Assembly (NCBI RefSeq): GCF_014646255.1
Contig: NZ_BMNC01000008.1
Span: forward strand, 62,001 to 126,000
Origin: Lentzea pudingi
Lineage (GTDB): Bacteria; Actinomycetota; Actinomycetes; Mycobacteriales; Pseudonocardiaceae
Direction: 5' to 3'
DNA length: 64,000 nt
Below, piece by piece: positions 49,536 to 59,148 of this stretch. The notes under the pieces are model-generated. The model had not been told where the DNA came from. It saw only the letters and a program-made list of their open reading frames with translations, and ran no database searches. Every line of letters begins with the position of its first letter. Position 1 is the stretch's first letter. The translations under genes and the position numbers were made by a program.

Positions 49536-51565
49536 GGCTCACCCCGCACGGGCAGGCGGGCGTCGTCGCGCAGGAACAACGGGATGCGCTCGATCGGCGC
49601 CGCGACCACCACGGTCTGCCCGCCCTCGTGCTCCTCGCCGGCCCACGCGTCGGTCCACCGCGCACCGGCGGGCAGCCAGACCTCCCGTTCCCGGACGCCC
49701 GCCTCGGTCACCGGGGCGACGAGCAGGTCGGGACCGAGCAGGAAAGCGTCCTCGATCTGCCACGCCCAGGGGTCGTCCGGGAACTCCAGGAACACCGGCC
49801 GCATCGGTGGCACGCCGGTCTCGGAGGTGACGCGCATCTGCTCCATCACGTACGGGCGCAAGCGTTCGCGCAGACGCAGATGCTCGGCGAGGATCTCGTA
49901 CGCCTCCTCGCCGTACGACCAGACCTCGTTGGCCAGGCCGGTCATGCCGGGCTCCAGCACCTGTTCGGCGCCGCGGAAACCGTGCAGGCGGAACAACGGG
50001 CAGAAGGTGCCGTACTGGAACCAGCGCACGAGTACTTCGCGGTAGGCGGGATCATCGGGGTCGCCGCCGTGGAAACCACCGATGTCCGTCGTCCACCAGG
50101 GAATGCCGGACAGCATGACGTTGAGCCCGGCCTTGATCTGCACGCGCAGGGTGGCGAAGTCCGTGCCGATGTCACCGGACCACAGCGCGGCGCCGTACCG
50201 TTGCGCGCCCGCCCACGAGGAGCGGTTGAGCGAGATGATCTCGGTCTCCCCGGCCGCGCGGAGTCCGTCGTGGACGGTGCGGGCGTTCTCGCGGGGGTAG
50301 AGGTTGCCGACCTCCAGGCCGGGTCCCGCGTGGTAGCGCAGGTTGTACTGGTGACCGGGCTTCAGCTCGGGTTCGCCCGCGTCCAGCCAGAACACCGTGA
50401 CGCCGAGGTCGTGGTAGCCGCGCTGGAGCCGTTCCCAGACGTACTCGCGCGCGGACGGGTTGGTGGCGTCGTAGAAGGCGACCTGGGCGGAGTAGGCGCC
50501 GAGTCCCTTGTCCGGCCAGTCGGCGTGCGCCATCGGGCCGAACTCGGTGCCGATCAACAGGCCCTGGTTCAGCATCGGGTGGTAGTTCTCGCTGGCCGGG
50601 CTGACCGAGGGCCAGACCGAGACCATCAGCCGGACGCCCATCTCGTCGAGCTCGCGCACCATCGCCGCGGGGTCGGGCCACTCCGCAGGGTCGAACTTCC
50701 AATCGCCCAGGTGGGTCCAGTGGAAGAAGTCGCAGACGATCACGGACAGCGGCAGCCCGCGCCGCCGGTACTCGCGGGCGACCTCCAGCAGCTCGTCCTG
50801 GGTGCGGTAGCGCAGCTTGCACTGCCAGAAGCCCGACGCCCACTCCGGCAGCAGCGGTGAGTGCCCCGTCACGCCGGCATAGCGGCGCAGCACGTCGGCC
50901 GGTGTGCCCGCCGTGATCCAGTAGTCGATCTGGCGGGCGCTGTCGGCCACCCAGCGGGTGCCGGTCTCCGCCAGTTCCACGCGGCCGATGGCGGGCGAGT
51001 TCCACAGCAGCCCGTAGCCGCGGTCGGAGATCAGCAACGGGATGGTGACCTCGGCGTTGCGCTGGACGAGGTCGATGACCGCGCCCTTCTGGTCCAGCAT
51101 GCCGTGGGTGTGCTGGCCGAGGCCGTAGAGCTTTTCCCCTTGGTACGCCCGGAAACGTTGTTCGAGGCGGTGGTGGCCGTTGCCGGTCGCGGTGGCGAGG
51201 CGCGGCCCCGGCCACCAGAAGTGGGCGGGCTCCTCGGCGAGCAGTTCGGTGCCGTCCTCGGTCCTGCTGAACGTCAGCCGTCCCGCGGACGACGCCAGGT
51301 CGGGGGTCAGCGCGCCCTCGGTGCCGGCGTCGATCCGGACGGTCAGCCCGCCGGTGACGAGGGTCGCGTGGTGGTCGCCGACCTTGATCTCCACCTCGCT
51401 CCGCGGCGGGGTGTCGAGCAGGGCGCCGGGGAGGTCGTCGAGCACCGGACCGGCGGGGGTCGCCCGGACGCGCACGGCGTCCGGTCCCCAGGCCTCCACG
51501 CGCAGGGTCTCCCCCTTCGCACGCCATTCCAGCGCGGTGCCGAGGTCTCGGAAGTACGGGGACAT
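49532..51565 (-). CDS. GH31 alpha-xylosidase
   Basis: This 677-residue cytoplasmic enzyme is of the YicI/XylS type that removes alpha-linked xylose from xyloglucan oligosaccharides. The nucleophile Asp lies in VFWLDAGEPELKPGHQYN and the acid/base Asp in ALWSGDIGTDFATL. The motif FFHWTHLGDWKFDPAEWPDP is characteristic of alpha-xylosidases rather than alpha-glucosidases. ATG 51565 has GAGGAG upstream, 15 bp after the LacI stop. It starts the enzyme section of the operon. Confidence 0.92.
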   Translation of the reverse strand: MSPYFRDLGTALEWRAKGETLRVEAWGPDAVRVRATPAGPVLDDLPGALLDTPPRSEVEIKVGDHHATLVTGGLTVRIDAGTEGALTPDLASSAGRLTFSRTEDGTELLAEEPAHFWWPGPRLATATGNGHHRLEQRFRAYQGEKLYGLGQHTHGMLDQKGAVIDLVQRNAEVTIPLLISDRGYGLLWNSPAIGRVELAETGTRWVADSARQIDYWITAGTPADVLRRYAGVTGHSPLLPEWASGFWQCKLRYRTQDELLEVAREYRRRGLPLSVIVCDFFHWTHLGDWKFDPAEWPDPAAMVRELDEMGVRLMVSVWPSVSPASENYHPMLNQGLLIGTEFGPMAHADWPDKGLGAYSAQVAFYDATNPSAREYVWERLQRGYHDLGVTVFWLDAGEPELKPGHQYNLRYHAGPGLEVGNLYPRENARTVHDGLRAAGETEIISLNRSSWAGAQRYGAALWSGDIGTDFATLRVQIKAGLNVMLSGIPWWTTDIGGFHGGDPDDPAYREVLVRWFQYGTFCPLFRLHGFRGAEQVLEPGMTGLANEVWSYGEEAYEILAEHLRLRERLRPYVMEQMRVTSETGVPPMRPVFLEFPDDPWAWQIEDAFLLGPDLLVAPVTEAGVREREVWLPAGARWTDAWAGEEHEGGQTVVVAAPIERIPLFLRDDARLPVRGEP

Positions 51566-51580
51566 GCGGGACTCCTCGGG

Positions 51581-52603
51581 TCAGTGCGGTGCGGGTCCCG
51601 TGCTGTCGCGCACGGTCAGGACGGGCGTGAGCAGCACCCGTTCGTCGGCCGGGCGGCCACCGTCGTGCACGGCGGCGAGCCGGCGCATGATCTGGTCGAC
51701 GGCGACCCGGCCGAGGTCCTGCGCCGAGCCGGTCACCGCCGTGAGCCGGGGCGCGAACTGCTCGGCCAGCTGGTCCTGGCAGAGCGCGACCACCGAGGCG
51801 TCCTCGGGCACGGTCCGGCCGCCGGAGCGCAGCAGGCTGAGCAACGGGCCGATCGCGCCCTCGTTCTGCACCACGAAACCGGTGGTACCCGGCCGGTCCG
51901 CGAGGACGCGCGCCAACGTTCCCGCAGTGCTCTCGTACGTGCCCTCGCAGGTCCGGTGAAGGAAGCGCAGACCGCGTTGTCCCGCCCTGTCCCGGAAACC
52001 GGCGAGCGTGCGCTCGGCGTACCCCGCGTGCCGGTGGTAGACGCCGGAGCCGTAACCGATGAACGCGATCTCGCGGTGGCCGAGGTCGGCGAGGTGGTCC
52101 GCGCACAACGCCCCGGCGGCCGCGAAGTCGTGGTCCACACAGGACAGTCCACGGGCGTCGTCGGCCAGTCCGATGAGCGCGGCCTGGGTGCCCTGGGCCC
52201 GCAGCACGGGAATGCGCTCGTCGTCCAGTTCGACGTCCATCAGGACCACTCCGTCGGCCAGGCCGCTGGCGGCGATCCTGCGGACCCCGCCGGGACCCTC
52301 GTCGCTGGTGATCAGCAGGACGTCGAAGCCGTGCTGCCGGGCCGCCGTCGTCACCGAGATCGCGATCTCCATCATCACCGGCACGTAGACGTCCGTGCGC
52401 AACGGCACCATCAACGCGATGATGTGCGACCGCTTGGCCGCCAACGCCCGTGCGCCGGCGTTGGGGTGATATCCCAGTGCCTGCACGGAACTGCGCACCC
52501 GGCGCCGCGTTTCCTCCGAGATCGCGCGCTTGCCGCTGAGCACGTAGCTCACCGTGCTGGACGACACGCCCGCGTGCCTGGCCACGTCGGCAATGGTCAC
52601 CAT
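51581..52603 (-). CDS. LacI-family regulator of the xyloglucan operon (YVLSGKR clade)
   Basis: This 340-residue repressor has the helix-turn-helix MVTIADVARHAGVSSSTVSY then VLSGKRAIS, and an effector domain with VVLMDVELDDERIPVLRAQG. It lies inside the operon, 4 bp after a permease gene and 15 bp before GH31, so its level rises with its targets. The palindromes CGAAGCGCTTCG near the operon head (56241, 56331) are its likely sites. It is a paralogue of the regulators at 2686, 60817 and 62042. Confidence 0.92.
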   Translation of the reverse strand: MVTIADVARHAGVSSSTVSYVLSGKRAISEETRRRVRSSVQALGYHPNAGARALAAKRSHIIALMVPLRTDVYVPVMMEIAISVTTAARQHGFDVLLITSDEGPGGVRRIAASGLADGVVLMDVELDDERIPVLRAQGTQAALIGLADDARGLSCVDHDFAAAGALCADHLADLGHREIAFIGYGSGVYHRHAGYAERTLAGFRDRAGQRGLRFLHRTCEGTYESTAGTLARVLADRPGTTGFVVQNEGAIGPLLSLLRSGGRTVPEDASVVALCQDQLAEQFAPRLTAVTGSAQDLGRVAVDQIMRRLAAVHDGGRPADERVLLTPVLTVRDSTGPAPH

Positions 52604-52607
52604 GTGT

Positions 52608-53579
52608 TCAGCCCTTGATCGCGCCGGTCAGGACGCCCGTGCGGAAGTGCTTCTGCACGAACGGGTAGACGATGAGCAGGGGCACGAGCGTCAGCACCAC
52701 CACGGCCATCTGCAACGACAGCGGCGCCGTCTGCGAGACCGCCGTGCCGAAGCCCGAGTTGACCGACCCCGGCATGCCGTTGCCCCGGTTGACGTAGGTG
52801 TAGAGCACGTACTGCAACGGCCACTTCTCGCTGTCCGTCGGCAGGTACAGCATCACGTTGAAGAACGAGTTCCAGTAGCTGACGCCGTAGAAGAGCGCCA
52901 TCACCGCGGTCACCGCGCGCGAGGTCGGCAGGACGATCGACCACAGGATCCGCCAGTCCCCCGCGCCGTCGATCCGGGCGGCCTCGATCAGGTCGGCCGA
53001 GGTGCTCGAGTAGAACGACCGCAGGATCAGGATGTTGAAGACGGAGACCGCGCTCGGCAGGATCAGCGCCCACCACTGGCCGTAGCCGCCGAGGCCCGTG
53101 ACGACCAGGAAGGTGGGGATCAGGCCACCGTTGACGAACATGGTGACGATCAACAGGATCAGCAGGAAGCGGTGCGCGAACGAACGCGAACGGGACAGGC
53201 CGTAGGCGCACATGACCGAGACCGCCATGGACACGACGGTGCCGACAGCGGTGATGCCGAGGCTCACCAGCAGCGCGGTGCGCACGGTGGTGTCCTGCAG
53301 CATCACCCGGTAGGCCTCCAGGGTGAGTCCGTCCGGCCAGAGGACGAGACCACCGGCGCGGTTGACCGCGCCCTGGGTGGACAGGCTGGTGATCACGATG
53401 ATCCACAGCGGCACCAGCACGACGAGCAGCACCACGCCGAGGGTGATGCCCTTGGCCGTCTCGCCGGCCACCGTCGGCGGTTCCTCCCACGCCGGACGGT
53501 GGCCGCGCCGCCTGCGTGGGACGACCGGCTTGGACGTGTCCGCGATCGCGCGTTCGACAACCGTGAGCGTGTCGGTCAT
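52608..53579 (-). CDS. ABC oligosaccharide transporter permease, LplC/YtcP type
   Basis: This 323-residue permease has six main hydrophobic segments (first GITLGVVLLVVLVPLWIIVI) and the EAA loop EAARIDGAGDWRILWSIVLP. The long N-terminus (about 50 residues) is typical of this carbohydrate-uptake branch. ATG 53579 overlaps the stop of the LplB-type partner (ATGA). Confidence 0.92.
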   Translation of the reverse strand: MTDTLTVVERAIADTSKPVVPRRRRGHRPAWEEPPTVAGETAKGITLGVVLLVVLVPLWIIVITSLSTQGAVNRAGGLVLWPDGLTLEAYRVMLQDTTVRTALLVSLGITAVGTVVSMAVSVMCAYGLSRSRSFAHRFLLILLIVTMFVNGGLIPTFLVVTGLGGYGQWWALILPSAVSVFNILILRSFYSSTSADLIEAARIDGAGDWRILWSIVLPTSRAVTAVMALFYGVSYWNSFFNVMLYLPTDSEKWPLQYVLYTYVNRGNGMPGSVNSGFGTAVSQTAPLSLQMAVVVLTLVPLLIVYPFVQKHFRTGVLTGAIKG

Positions 53580-54532
53580 GTGCGGTACAACCCGTCTTCG
53601 CCGAAGGCGTGCGCCAGCTTGTTCGCACCCCAGATGAGCAGCAGCGAGATCACGCTCTTGAACAGACCCGCCGCCGCGCCGTAGCTGTAGTCGCCGGTGG
53701 CGATGCCGTAGTAGAACGAGAAGGTGTCCAGCACGTCCGCGGTGTCGAAGCCCACCGCGTCCCGCTGGATGAGGAACTGTTCGAAGCCGACCGTCAGCGC
53801 GTTTCCCAGGCGCAGCACCAGCATCAGCACGATGACGCCGCGCAGGCCGGGCAGGGTGATGTGCCACAGCCGCCGCCACCGCCCGGCGCCGTCGGCCGCC
53901 GCCGCCTCGTAGAGGTCGGTGTTGATCGCGGCGAGCGCGGCCAGGAAGACGATGATCCCCCAGCCGGCCTCCTTCCAGATCACCTGGGAGGAGACCAGCA
54001 GCGCGAAGGTGTCCGGGTTCGTCATGACGTCCCAGGTACCGATGTCGTTGTTGCGCAGGAGGTGGTTCAGCGCCCCCGCGCCGCCGAGCATCTGCTGGAA
54101 GATCGTGATCGCCAGCACCCACGAGAAGAAGTGCGGCAGGTAGACGACGGACTGGACGAGGTTGCGCACCCGGCTGCTCAGCACCGAGTTGAGCAGCAGC
54201 GCCAACGCGATCGGGATGGGGAAGAACAGGATCAGCTGGACGAAGCTCAGGTACAGCGTGTTGCTCACCGCGTTCCAGAACAGCGGGTCGCCGAACAGCC
54301 GCTGGAACTGGTCGAGCCCCGCCCACGTGCTGTGCCAGACCCCCGCCAGCGGGTCGTACTCCTGGAACGCGGTGACGAGCCCGAAGAGCGGAACGTAGTT
54401 GAAGACCACCAGCAGGACGACGGCGGGCAGCGTCATCAGGACCAGCGACCGGTCGCGGCGCAGCCGAACCCGCCAGTTCTGCCGCGCCGGTCGCGCCGTG
54501 CGGTCCGGCCGCGCCGCGGTCGTCGTGGTCAC
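53576..54532 (-). CDS. ABC oligosaccharide transporter permease, LplB type
   Basis: This 318-residue permease starts at GTG 54532, overlapping the binding-protein stop (GTGA). The family signature is LMTLPAVVLLVVFNYVPLFG, and the EAA loop is YEAAAADGAGRWRRLWHITL. LplB/LplC/LplA sets import complex plant oligosaccharides. No ATPase gene accompanies it. Confidence 0.92.
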   Translation of the reverse strand: MTTTTAARPDRTARPARQNWRVRLRRDRSLVLMTLPAVVLLVVFNYVPLFGLVTAFQEYDPLAGVWHSTWAGLDQFQRLFGDPLFWNAVSNTLYLSFVQLILFFPIPIALALLLNSVLSSRVRNLVQSVVYLPHFFSWVLAITIFQQMLGGAGALNHLLRNNDIGTWDVMTNPDTFALLVSSQVIWKEAGWGIIVFLAALAAINTDLYEAAAADGAGRWRRLWHITLPGLRGVIVLMLVLRLGNALTVGFEQFLIQRDAVGFDTADVLDTFSFYYGIATGDYSYGAAAGLFKSVISLLLIWGANKLAHAFGEDGLYRT

Positions 54533-56211
54533 TGCCCGGTGCCGTGCTTCTGCAGGACGTTGTCGTTCGTCCACTGGATCAGCTTGTCCCCGCCGCCACT
54601 GGTCTTCCAGCTCGCGACGGCCTCCCTGACCTCGGCCACCTTCTTCTTGCCGTGGTAGCAGTCCTTGATCGCGTCCTCGACCTGCTGCCCGGCGTCCGCG
54701 GTGGCCTGCGCCTGGGGCATGCTGATGTTCATGTTCCAGAAGACCGGCTTCGCCAGTGCTTTCACGTTGGCGGTCTGCCAGGCGCAGTAGTCCTTGGTGA
54801 CGACGTCCCCGCCGGGGCTGCTGACCGCCGAGGCCGGCGACGCGAGGAACGGGTAGGTCTGCGCCTGCACCTCCTTCTTGCCGGCCTCGGTCGCGGTCGG
54901 CACGCCGTCGGCCATGGTGAAGTGGGTGCCCTCGACCCCGAAGTTGACCATCGTGTACTCGGCCGAGCCGAACGGCGCGGCGAGGTAGTTCGCGATGGCC
55001 AGGCACTCCTCGATCTGCTCCGGCTTCAGGTTGATGTTGAGGTAGCTCATGATGCTGGCGCCCGCGCCCATGTAGACCCGCGGTTCGCTCTTGCCGTCGG
55101 CGGCGAAGAAGTTCAGGCCCCCGCGCCGGTAGGCCGGGTTGGCGGCCCTGCCGGACTGCAGGTCGGCGAGGTTCCACGCCCCCGTCCCGCCGCTCGAGAT
55201 CAGCGTCTTCCCGCCGTAGAACCGGGTGTTGCCGTTGGCGTTGTCGCCCGCCAGTGCGTCGGGGTGCACGTAGCCCGCGGTCGCCAGCCGGTTGGTCCAG
55301 TCGAGCGCCGCGTAGAACTCCTCGGTCTCGTACAGGTGGACGAGCTTCCCGTTGTCCACCCGCCACTTCAGCGGCGCGCCGAAGGCGGTGTAGACGTAGC
55401 GGTAGACGTCGTCGAAGGCCCACACGCCGCTCTTGGCGTCGGTCAGCTCCTTGCCGAGCCTCATCAGGTCGTCGGCGGACTTCACCTGGTCGGCGGAGAT
55501 GCCCTTGGCGTCGAAGACGTCACGGCGGTAGTAGAGGGCGCCCGCGATCTGGAAGCCGGTGGCGAAGGAGGGGATCCCGTAGAGCTTCTCGCCCCAGGCA
55601 CCGGTTCGCCACGCGGCGGTCGGGATCGCCGCGAGGTTGGGGTACTTCTTGATGTTGTCGCCGGACAGGAACGGCGTCAGGTCCGCGAGCTGGTTCCCCA
55701 CCAGGCCGCCGACGTTCATCTGGGAGTTCCACCAGGTCGGCAGCTGGATCCAGTCGGGCAGCCTCTTGGAGGCGGTCATCGTCGGGATGATCGTGTTGTA
55801 GGTGTTGCCGTCCGCCGGTTTCATCTCCAGCTGGGCGCCCAGGGCCTTGTTCATGGCCTCGTAGAACGCGTTGCCGGCGGGCGGGATGGTCCCCCAGAGC
55901 GGAGTGACCGCCGAGTACTTGCCGTTCTTGCCGGGAACGCCGGACACGGTGGCGACGCGGTCCGCCGGGTAGCTCAGGAAGCCGGGGTTCGTCAGCACGT
56001 CGGGGCCGCCCGTGACGGACGGGATGTCCGGTTTGATCGACGTGTTCGGCACGTAGGCCGGTAAGACGGCCCTGAGGGCGGCTTCGGACCCCACCCCGGC
56101 CCGCTGCGCCCCTCCCCCGCCGCACGCGGACAGCAGTGGCCCGGCCGCGGCGAGTCCCGCGGCGGCGACGGCGGCGTTCAGGAAGCTTCTGCGGTTCAAC
56201 TCGAGGCCCAT
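54529..56211 (-). CDS. ABC oligosaccharide-binding lipoprotein, LplA type
   Basis: This 560-residue lipoprotein has a Tat-like motif (NRRSFLNAAVAAAGLAAAG) and lipobox LLSAC near residue 30. The length is typical of large LplA-type proteins that bind long oligosaccharides. Segments GNTYNTIIPTMTASKRLPDW and GVWAFDDVYRYVYTAFGAPL fit the family. It heads the operon binding protein -> LplB -> LplC -> LacI -> GH31 -> GH42 -> GH43 -> CE2, which suggests xyloglucan oligosaccharides as cargo (inferred). Two CGAAGCGCTT sites lie upstream. Confidence 0.9.
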   Translation of the reverse strand: MGLELNRRSFLNAAVAAAGLAAAGPLLSACGGGGAQRAGVGSEAALRAVLPAYVPNTSIKPDIPSVTGGPDVLTNPGFLSYPADRVATVSGVPGKNGKYSAVTPLWGTIPPAGNAFYEAMNKALGAQLEMKPADGNTYNTIIPTMTASKRLPDWIQLPTWWNSQMNVGGLVGNQLADLTPFLSGDNIKKYPNLAAIPTAAWRTGAWGEKLYGIPSFATGFQIAGALYYRRDVFDAKGISADQVKSADDLMRLGKELTDAKSGVWAFDDVYRYVYTAFGAPLKWRVDNGKLVHLYETEEFYAALDWTNRLATAGYVHPDALAGDNANGNTRFYGGKTLISSGGTGAWNLADLQSGRAANPAYRRGGLNFFAADGKSEPRVYMGAGASIMSYLNINLKPEQIEECLAIANYLAAPFGSAEYTMVNFGVEGTHFTMADGVPTATEAGKKEVQAQTYPFLASPASAVSSPGGDVVTKDYCAWQTANVKALAKPVFWNMNISMPQAQATADAGQQVEDAIKDCYHGKKKVAEVREAVASWKTSGGGDKLIQWTNDNVLQKHGTGQ

Positions 56212-56240
56212 GACGGAACCGATCCTTCATCGTCGAAGTG

Positions 56241-56254
56241 TCGAAGCGCTTAAA
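56241..56254. promoter_or_regulatory. LacI-type operator proximal to the binding-protein gene
   Basis: TCGAAGCGCTTAAA is an imperfect form of CGAAGCGCTTCG, 29 bp upstream of the binding-protein start. Confidence 0.7.
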
Positions 56255-56330
56255 CAGATGTCGGCGAGGCTAGTGACGCAGGTCTCTCAAGACAAGGGCT
56301 TTGACAGCGGAAACCTGGTCCTGCCAATGT

Positions 56331-56342
56331 CGAAGCGCTTCG
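56331..56342. promoter_or_regulatory. LacI-type operator proximal to the GH3 gene
   Basis: CGAAGCGCTTCG is a perfect 12-bp palindrome 29 bp upstream of the GH3 start. With the site at 56241 it frames the divergent promoter region, spaced 90 bp apart. Confidence 0.82.
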
Positions 56343-56371
56343 CTTCCAGCTCCGACCCGAGGGGTTGTCCC

Positions 56372-59137
56372 GTGGTTTCCGAGTACCTCCCCGTCGCCGA
56401 TCGGCCGCTGTTCCTCGATCCGGCGCTGCCGACGCGCAAGCGCATCGACGACCTGCTCGGGCGGCTCACGCTCGACGAACGGATCGCGATGCTGCACCAG
56501 TACTCACCGGCGGTGGAGCGGCTCGGCCTCGGCGCGTTCCGCACCGGGACGGAGGCGCTGCACGGCGTCGCCTGGCTCGGCACCGCGACCGTGTTCCCGC
56601 AGGCCGTCGGACTGGGGGCGACCTGGGACGAGGACCTCGTGCACGCCGTCGCCGAGGCCACCTCGGTCGAACTGCGGGCGATGCGCCACCGCTCGCCCGA
56701 CATGAGCCTGCAGGCGTGGGCGCCGGTGCTGAACCTGTTGCGCGACCCGCGCTGGGGCCGCAACGAGGAGGGCTACTCCGAGGACCCGGTGCACACCGCG
56801 CGGCTCGGCACGGCGTTCTGCCGCGGGCTCGCGGGCGACCACCCCCGGTTCCTGCGCGCGGCCCCGGTGCTCAAGCACTTCCTGGCCTACAACAACGAGA
56901 ACGACCGCTGCGTCACGTCGTCGAGCGTGCGCCCGCGGGTGCTGCACGAGTACGACCTCGCCGCGTTCCGGCCCGTGGTCACGTCCGGTGCCGCGACCGG
57001 TGCGATGGCCGCCTACAACCTGGTCAACGGACGGCCGTGCCACGTCACCCCGCTGATCGGGACGGAGCTGCGCCGCTGGGCCGAGGCGACCGGCCGCGAG
57101 CTGTTCGTGGTGAGCGACGCGGAGGCACCGTCCAACCTGGTCGATCCGGAGCACTACTTCGACGACCACGCCGAGTCGCACGCCGCCGCGTTGAAGGCGG
57201 GCATCGACAGCTTCACCGACCACGGCGCGGACAGCGCGATCCCGGTCGGCAGGCTGCGGGAGGCGTTCGACCGGGGCCTGATCGACGAGTCCGATGTGGA
57301 CCGCGCGGTGCGGCGGCAGCTCTGGATCCGCTTCCGACTCGGCGAGTTCGACCCCGAGCTCGACCCGTACGCGAGCATCGGCCCCGACGCCCTCGACTGC
57401 CAGGAACACCGGGCGCTCGCGCTGAAGGCGGCGACCGAGTCGGTGGTACTGCTGCGCAACAACGGGTTGCTGCCTCTGCGCACCCCGAAGATCGCCGTGA
57501 TCGGGCCGCTCGCCGACGCCGTGCTCGAGGACTGGTACAGCGGCACGTTGCCGTACGCCGTCACCGTCGCGGATGGACTCACCGCGGTGCTCGGGGAGGA
57601 CGTGAGCGTCGCGGACGGCGCGGACCGGGTGGCGTTGCGGTCGCGCACGAGTGGCGAACTGCTGGGCGGCACCGCGTTCGACGTCACCGACTGGGGCGAC
57701 GGCGTGCTGACGTTGCGGTCGGCGGAGACCGGGCGGTACCTCAGGCTCGACGGCACGTCACTCGTGGCGGACCAGGAGGTGATCAAGAGCTGGGAGGTGC
57801 GCGAGACGTTCCGGCTCGTGCCCGTCGAAAACTCCTTCGTGCTGCAGAACGTCCTGACTGGCCGGTACGCCGTCGTCGACCCGTCCGGCACCAGGGTCAC
57901 CGCCGAGAGCCCCGAGGCCGCCGACCGCTGGGATCGCGAGCTGCTGCGCGACGGCACGGCCGACGCGCTCGCCGCGGCTCTGGCGGCCGACGTCGCGGTG
58001 GTCGTCCTGGGCAACCACCCGCTCATCCACGGCCGGGAGACCGAGGACCGCACCGGGCTCTCGTTGCCCAGCTCCCAGGACGCGCTGCTGCGTGCGGTCG
58101 CGGACGTCCGCAAGGACACCGTGCTGGTGGTGATGAGCAGCTACCCCTACGCCCTCGACTGGGCGGACGAGCACCTGCCCGCCATCGTGTGGACCTCCCA
58201 CGGCGGGCAGGAGACGGGCCGGGCGCTGGCCGCCGTGCTGCTCGGCGAGGCCGACCCCGCCGGGAGGTTGCCGCAGACCTGGTACCGCGGTGACGACGAG
58301 CTGCCGGACCCGCTCGACTACGACGTGATCAAGGCGGGCTGGACGTACCAGTACCACCGGACCGAGCCTCTCTACCCGTTCGGACATGGCATGTCCTACA
58401 CGGGTTTCGCCTACCGGGACCTGATCCTGTCCGCCGGCACCATCACGGCGAACAGCGCGGTGGACCTGTCGGTGACGCTGACCAACACCGGCGGCCGGAC
58501 CGGCAGCGAGGTCGTCCAGCTCTACGTCCGCGCGCTGGACGCCCGGTACGAGGCGCCCCTGATCCGGCTCGCCGACTTCCGCAAGGTCTCGCTCGCGCCC
58601 GGCGAGATCCGGGTGCTGACCTTCCGCCTCGCGGGCGACCAGCTGGCGCACTGGGACGTCGGCACTGATGCGTTCGCCGTGGATCCTGGCGGGTACGAGG
58701 TGCTCGTGGCCAGGTCCGCGCGGGACGTCGTGCTCACCGCGCCGCTCACCGTCGCCGGACCGGTTCCCGCGCTCCGCGCCGGACTTCTGCGGGCCGCCGA
58801 CTTCGACGACCACGACGGTGTGGTCCTCGTCGACGCCACCCGTGCCGCCGGTGACGCGGTGACCGCCGCCGACCCGGCCGTGCCGGCGACGCTGTGGTTC
58901 CGTTCGGTGGATCTCGCCGATGCGGTGTCGATCGAGGCCGAGGTCGCCGGCTCGGGTGGGCGCGTGGAGTTCCGGTGCGGCGGACTGCTGGTGGAGATTC
59001 CCGTGCCATCCAACGATGATCCGTACGTGTGGACCACCGGGCGGGCCGCTCTGCCGGCACCGCTGGACGGTGTGCACGATGTCGAGGTGACGCTGCACGG
59101 CGGTGCCCGCCTCGCCGCCTTCACCGCGGCCGACTGA
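56372..59137 (+). CDS. Cytoplasmic GH3 beta-glucosidase/beta-xylosidase with fascin-like insertion
   Basis: This 921-residue enzyme begins at GTG 56372 (GAGGGG upstream); longer frames would pass through the operator. The GH3 barrel (about 20-360) has GTEALHGVAWLG, LKHFLAYNNENDR and the nucleophile Asp in FVVSDAEAPS (about residue 249). The GH3 C-domain is split by a beta-trefoil-like segment at about 416-526 (SAETGRYLRLDGTSL, NVLTGRYAVVDPSG), as in fascin-containing GH3 enzymes. An Fn3-like domain (about 700-790) and a C-terminal CBM-like sandwich follow. There is no signal peptide, so it completes hydrolysis of imported oligosaccharides. Confidence 0.9.
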   Translation: MVSEYLPVADRPLFLDPALPTRKRIDDLLGRLTLDERIAMLHQYSPAVERLGLGAFRTGTEALHGVAWLGTATVFPQAVGLGATWDEDLVHAVAEATSVELRAMRHRSPDMSLQAWAPVLNLLRDPRWGRNEEGYSEDPVHTARLGTAFCRGLAGDHPRFLRAAPVLKHFLAYNNENDRCVTSSSVRPRVLHEYDLAAFRPVVTSGAATGAMAAYNLVNGRPCHVTPLIGTELRRWAEATGRELFVVSDAEAPSNLVDPEHYFDDHAESHAAALKAGIDSFTDHGADSAIPVGRLREAFDRGLIDESDVDRAVRRQLWIRFRLGEFDPELDPYASIGPDALDCQEHRALALKAATESVVLLRNNGLLPLRTPKIAVIGPLADAVLEDWYSGTLPYAVTVADGLTAVLGEDVSVADGADRVALRSRTSGELLGGTAFDVTDWGDGVLTLRSAETGRYLRLDGTSLVADQEVIKSWEVRETFRLVPVENSFVLQNVLTGRYAVVDPSGTRVTAESPEAADRWDRELLRDGTADALAAALAADVAVVVLGNHPLIHGRETEDRTGLSLPSSQDALLRAVADVRKDTVLVVMSSYPYALDWADEHLPAIVWTSHGGQETGRALAAVLLGEADPAGRLPQTWYRGDDELPDPLDYDVIKAGWTYQYHRTEPLYPFGHGMSYTGFAYRDLILSAGTITANSAVDLSVTLTNTGGRTGSEVVQLYVRALDARYEAPLIRLADFRKVSLAPGEIRVLTFRLAGDQLAHWDVGTDAFAVDPGGYEVLVARSARDVVLTAPLTVAGPVPALRAGLLRAADFDDHDGVVLVDATRAAGDAVTAADPAVPATLWFRSVDLADAVSIEAEVAGSGGRVEFRCGGLLVEIPVPSNDDPYVWTTGRAALPAPLDGVHDVEVTLHGGARLAAFTAAD

Positions 59138-59148
59138 AGGAGCACCCG

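Noticed and set aside
56210..59137. GH3 protein starting at 56210
   Set aside because: The first 54 codons cover the promoter region with both operators, and GTG 56372 has a good ribosome-binding site and the family N-terminus.
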